From Paludibacteraceae bacterium (GTDB lineage: Bacteria; Bacteroidota; Bacteroidia; Bacteroidales; Paludibacteraceae), in contig CAJOMJ010000012.1 of NCBI GenBank assembly GCA_905235505.1, positions 1-44,969 on the forward strand: 44,969 nucleotides of DNA. The letters are read 5' to 3'. The notes beneath the pieces were generated by a model that was given only the letters and a program-made list of their open reading frames with translations, did not search any database and was not told the DNA's origin. This document shows positions 41,783-44,969 of the stretch, one piece after another. Both the position numbers and the translations under genes were made by a program. Numbering within the stretch: position 1 is the stretch's first letter; each line of letters starts with the position of its first letter.

Positions 41783-43092
41783 TCGCACCCCCGATGAAAA
41801 ACGACTGGTACACATATTGGAAAGAGCGTGGTGGGTTGCTCAATAGTGCCCACCGCCCTCATTCCGTGTGGCAGAAATACAACGCACGCGGAGTATACCT
41901 CATCACGATTGTCACGTACAACCGCGCGCGTCTGTTTGGCGAACTGAACAACAACCCCGCTGCCCCCTCCGTAGTATTGACCAAGCTTGGTCAATCTATT
42001 GAGGACCAGTGGCTTCGGACACCCGACATCCAAGCCGCCCGCGGACGAAATATTAGTGTGCTCGGTCACCAGGTCATGCCCGACCATTTTCATGGCATCC
42101 TTCAGGTGAATGAGCCGATGGATGTCGGTATCGGCTTTATTATCCGCGATTTCAAGGCGGCATGTACCCGTATCTTCCGTTCTCTGTATCCGCCAAGCTT
42201 GGCGGATAACCTTGACCGTGACCTCCTCACCCGCTCCTCCCGCAAACAGCGCAAAGAATACTATCTCTCCAACGGCATTACTCCCCTCTTTGAGGACAAC
42301 TACGATGACACCATCTGTTACCGTCAAGGGCAATTGGACAATATCGTCCGTTATGTGCAGGACAACCCGCGTCGTGCAGTCATGAGAGCCTTGCATCCGG
42401 ACTTGTTCCAACGGCGGCAACATATCACCATCGGAGATATGGACTTCGCCGCGTATGGCAATATCTTCCTGCTCCGCAGACCGTGGAAAGAACAGGTCTT
42501 CTGTCACAGGTGGAAGATGAACGATGACCAACGCGACTACAACACACCTTATGAAACGACAGACACTTTCCGCCAACAGAGAGATCGATGGATCCAAGCC
42601 GCCAAAGACGGTGCTGTGCTGGTCACACCGGGCATCTCGAAAGGGGAACAGCAACTCGTCAAGGATTGCATAGAGAACGCCCTGCCGCTTATCCATCTCC
42701 AGAAAGAACCCATGCCGCATGGCTGGAACCCCGAAAAAAGACGCCACCAACTATGTGAGATGGGGCAACTGCTCATCCTCTCCCCGTGGGCTTTGGATGA
42801 GATGCAAGCCGTGAACGATGTTGCTGCAACGGCAGACTACAGCCGTTTCCATAACATGAACACCCTTGCCGCCCGGATTTGCACCACCACTTCCTCCGCA
42901 TCAGCCATGGCTATTGCCTCTCCCTCCTCAACATCCGCCAAGATTGGCGGATCATTACCCTCTGCATCCGTCCTGCCTGGAGGAACGGGTCAATCACCTG
43001 CCCAACTCACAACCAAGACCCAACCAAGACATGACCAAGAAAAGAAAGCAAAAAAAATAATCCCTCAGTGGTTTAGTAATAACACAATTTAA
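41770..43092 (+). CDS. RAYT-like HUH (Y1) transposase with C-terminal Rossmann/SLOG-like domain
   Basis: A 440-residue protein (start 41770 in a palindrome, or Met at 41794). Residues 35-210 are a Y1/REP-associated tyrosine transposase domain: VYLITIVTYNRARLFG, the HUH metal motif in VMPDHFHGIL (His106, His108), FKAACTRIFR, and LDNIVRYVQDNPRRAVM with the probable nucleophile Tyr195. Such enzymes nick single-stranded DNA at hairpins. Residues 265-370 (QRDRWIQAAKDGAVLVTPGISKGEQ, then ALPLIHLQKEPM, CEMGQLLILSPWAL) look like a SLOG/DprA-type Rossmann fold; this is inferred from pattern. Residues 371-440 are low-complexity (TTTSSASAMAIASPSS) and may be a drifted tail. Three ATCCGCCA palindromes lie in the gene. 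The next gene is 14 bases away. Confidence 0.85.
   Translation: MLGGFAPPMKNDWYTYWKERGGLLNSAHRPHSVWQKYNARGVYLITIVTYNRARLFGELNNNPAAPSVVLTKLGQSIEDQWLRTPDIQAARGRNISVLGHQVMPDHFHGILQVNEPMDVGIGFIIRDFKAACTRIFRSLYPPSLADNLDRDLLTRSSRKQRKEYYLSNGITPLFEDNYDDTICYRQGQLDNIVRYVQDNPRRAVMRALHPDLFQRRQHITIGDMDFAAYGNIFLLRRPWKEQVFCHRWKMNDDQRDYNTPYETTDTFRQQRDRWIQAAKDGAVLVTPGISKGEQQLVKDCIENALPLIHLQKEPMPHGWNPEKRRHQLCEMGQLLILSPWALDEMQAVNDVAATADYSRFHNMNTLAARICTTTSSASAMAIASPSSTSAKIGGSLPSASVLPGGTGQSPAQLTTKTQPRHDQEKKAKKIIPQWFSNNTI
41976..41995. repeat. Perfect 20-base palindrome with shared CCAAGCTTGG core
   Basis: ATTGACCAAGCTTGGTCAAT is a perfect inverted repeat inside the transposase coding region. Its centre equals that of palindrome 2, but its arms differ (TTGA in place of ATCCG). 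Confidence 0.8.
42187..42208. repeat. REP-like palindrome 2, inside the transposase gene
   Basis: The 22 bases are a perfect inverted repeat whose inner 20 are ATCCGCCAAGCTTGGCGGAT. In the protein they encode PPSLAD at residues 141-146. Confidence 0.9.
42933..42952. repeat. REP-like palindrome 3, inside the transposase gene tail
   Basis: ATCCGCCAAGATTGGCGGAT has nine-base arms around GA. It encodes SAKIGG in the low-complexity tail. Confidence 0.9.
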
Positions 43093-43106
43093 TAAATAAT
43101 AGAATT

Positions 43107-44855
43107 ATGTCAAAACTTAATGTTGACCAAAAAACAATCAAAAACTTATTGAGCGACAATAAGGCAGATTTTCTAATCCCTGATTATCAGCGTCCATATG
43201 CATGGGATGCCAATAAAGAATGCCAGACTTTATGGGAAGATGTTTTTGAATTTGCGATTCCAGAAGGGAACGCTACTAAATTTGACAGAAATACCGCAGA
43301 ATATTATCTGGGACCTATCGTCACGTTCAAGAACGATAGTGGACAAATGGAAATTATTGACGGTCAACAAAGATTAACTACCATTATGCTTTTGTTAAGA
43401 GCGTTTTACTCACGCTTTAACAAAATGAAAGACGATGATTCTAAACAATTAAAGGAGATAATAGGACGTTGTATCTGGAAAACGGATGAATTAGATCGTC
43501 CTGACATGACTCTGCTAAAAATAGATTCTCAAGTGGCGACAGATAATGACAAAGAAGAGTTCTTGTCCATCTTACGTAACGGAGAAGCCCCTGAGAAAAT
43601 GAAAAGTCGCTATGCAGAGAATTATCGTTTCTTCCAGCAAAAAATAGAAGAGTTTGTACAAGGATATCCCACCTATTTCGCTTTACTACCGAGCCGTATC
43701 TTGAATAATTGTATTTTGCTTCCAATTGAGGCAGATATGCAGGATACAGCACTCAGAATATTTTCAACATTAAATAATAGAGGTAAGGCTCTTTCTGATG
43801 CAGATATATTCAAAGCGGAATTTTATAAATTCTATACTAAATTAGGTCAAAAAGACGAGTTTATAGAACGATGGCGCAATTTGGATGAAATATGTGAGAA
43901 AATATTTCATCCTCAAAGCGGAACTGCGATGGACGAGTTATTTACCCGTTATATGTATTATGAAAGAGCCAAGAAAGGTATCAGTAACTCTACAACCAAG
44001 GCATTGAGAAGTTTTTATAGTGAGCAAAATTATGCTTTGCTAAAAGATACAGATACATTAACTAATATGGAAATCCTTGCTGATTTCTGGAAAGATATTC
44101 AGGCTCAATCAGAAGAAAGATTCTCTAATCGCGTACTTAGAAGGCTTTTTGTTTTGAATTATGCTCCGAATAGTATGTGGACATTCTTTGTGTCTGTTTA
44201 CTTCTTACATAATAAAAACGCAGAAGGCAAGTTGGATGATGAGAAATTTTATCAGTTTCTCTGTCGTATAACAGCATTTATTTGGGCTTATGCTATTACA
44301 AATCCTGGTGTGAATGCTTTGCGTACACCTGTTTATGCGGAAATGGTTAATCTATTAAATGGCAAAAATGTGGATTTCGCAGAATTCCGTTTCCCGCAGG
44401 AGCAGACTCGCCGTCAATTTGACAACTATAATTTTTACAATGGTCGCCCAATAACTAAATCAATGCTCGTTTGGTGGGCTATGGAAAATGAGAAGCAAGA
44501 CCTTCCCGAATTAGATACTACTTTTGAGATTGAACATATTTATGCGCGTAATCGTCAAGATAAAGAGGGAACATTAAGTTCAAAAAACAAGTTAGAATCT
44601 CTTGGTAATAAAGCAATATTAGAAAGCCGGATTAATATTCAAGCCTCGGACTATCGTTTTGAGGATAAGAAAAAATATTATAAAGGATACACAAATAGTC
44701 GTAATGAGGCAAAGAAGGCTACTTGTGTATTGGAATTGCTTGATTTAGCAAATACAAAATCTGATTTTACAGAAGCGGATATTGATAAGAGGTATGAAGA
44801 TATTATTGATGCGTTTATGAAAAACCTGAATGAAAATGGCTTAATTAAAGAATAA
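43107..44855 (+). CDS. DUF262-DUF1524 protein, GmrSD-type putative restriction endonuclease
   Basis: A 582-residue single-chain protein. The N-terminal DUF262 (GmrS, ParB-like NTPase fold) shows LIPDYQRPYAWD (23-34) and IIDGQQRLTTIMLL (83-96) with the DGQQR nucleotide motif. A helical middle contains STLNNRGKALSDADIFKAEFY, typical of the family. The C-terminal DUF1524 HNH-like nuclease has FEIEHIYARN (473-482; His477) and LESLGNKAILESRIN. Related proteins cut DNA with modified cytosines, as type IV restriction against phage. No partner gene is needed in this fused form. Codon use and base composition are clearly more AT-rich than in the neighbouring genes, which suggests recent transfer; the change begins near 43040, within the tail of the transposase gene. 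Confidence 0.93.
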   Translation: MSKLNVDQKTIKNLLSDNKADFLIPDYQRPYAWDANKECQTLWEDVFEFAIPEGNATKFDRNTAEYYLGPIVTFKNDSGQMEIIDGQQRLTTIMLLLRAFYSRFNKMKDDDSKQLKEIIGRCIWKTDELDRPDMTLLKIDSQVATDNDKEEFLSILRNGEAPEKMKSRYAENYRFFQQKIEEFVQGYPTYFALLPSRILNNCILLPIEADMQDTALRIFSTLNNRGKALSDADIFKAEFYKFYTKLGQKDEFIERWRNLDEICEKIFHPQSGTAMDELFTRYMYYERAKKGISNSTTKALRSFYSEQNYALLKDTDTLTNMEILADFWKDIQAQSEERFSNRVLRRLFVLNYAPNSMWTFFVSVYFLHNKNAEGKLDDEKFYQFLCRITAFIWAYAITNPGVNALRTPVYAEMVNLLNGKNVDFAEFRFPQEQTRRQFDNYNFYNGRPITKSMLVWWAMENEKQDLPELDTTFEIEHIYARNRQDKEGTLSSKNKLESLGNKAILESRINIQASDYRFEDKKKYYKGYTNSRNEAKKATCVLELLDLANTKSDFTEADIDKRYEDIIDAFMKNLNENGLIKE

Positions 44856-44969
44856 TGAGACAAACTAAATACTTGCATTTGAGGTGATAGATTTGGGCTT
44901 TATTTTGCCTATATTATGGAGGGGTATATGTAAGTTGCCGTAATGCAGGAAAAATAAACATCAATATAC

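Noticed and set aside
41629..42750. 373-residue minus-strand frame opposite the transposase gene
   Set aside because: The + strand has the HUH motif and family pattern; the minus frame has none and spans the gene boundary.

Overview
The window looks like a chromosomal segment of a Bacteroidales bacterium (phylum Bacteroidota), probably from a gut or similar carbohydrate-rich, anaerobic habitat. The signs are a SusC/SusD pair, promoters of the Bacteroidetes type (TTG or TTTG near -33, about 20 bases, then TAnnTTTG near -7), lipoproteins with SxxC-type signal ends, large secreted proteins with C-terminal tails of the type IX secretion (Por) style, a BspA-type leucine-rich repeat protein, and a dcw cluster whose PBP has a PASTA tail. 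I cannot name the genus.

Layout. 1-3.3 kb (+): the 3' part of an HAE1/AcrB-type RND efflux gene, broken by an exact 20-base tandem duplication, followed by a small PII-like protein. 3.3-3.6 kb (-): tRNA-Asp with its own promoter, plus a second copy of only its 3' end. 3.7-6.7 kb (+): two FKBP-type peptidyl-prolyl isomerases, cytoplasmic then lipoprotein, each preceded by a long, almost pyrimidine-free leader built of degenerate 22-base and 11-base repeats. 6.7-9.0 kb (+): a MOP-family polysaccharide flippase overlapping truA. 9.2-11.7 kb (+): a GH28 polygalacturonase and a DUF4861 protein, probably for pectin breakdown. 12.0-14.5 kb (-): a secreted protein with cadherin-like repeats.

14.6-25.1 kb (-) is the division and cell wall operon mraZ-rsmH-ftsL-ftsI-murE-mraY-murD-ftsW-murG. 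It ends at a strong terminator after murG, so murC-ftsQ-ftsA-ftsZ are not next to it. The mraZ promoter carries two GTGGGG boxes ten bases apart.

25.7-28.5 kb (-): a Fn3-type secreted protein. 28.8-37.7 kb (-): a nutrient-uptake operon susC-susD-zinc metallohydrolase lipoprotein-DUF4302 lipoprotein-BspA-like LRR protein. 38.1-39.4 kb (-): an M16 peptidase. 39.5-40.1 kb (+): tRNA-Leu and a small lipoprotein. 40.3-41.8 kb (+): uxaC, uronate isomerase, which fits metabolically with the GH28 gene 30 kb away.

41.8-44.9 kb (+) is the accessory end. An HUH/Y1 (REP-associated, RAYT-like) transposase appears fused to a Rossmann-like (SLOG/DprA-like) domain, and its gene carries three copies of an ATCCGCCA...TGGCGGAT palindrome. 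Immediately downstream is an AT-rich gene for a DUF262-DUF1524 (GmrSD-type) putative modification-dependent nuclease. This pair, together with dispersed TAGAGAC palindromes and the 22-base purine repeats, is the most unusual material in the window. All family assignments come from reading motifs; no database search was possible.
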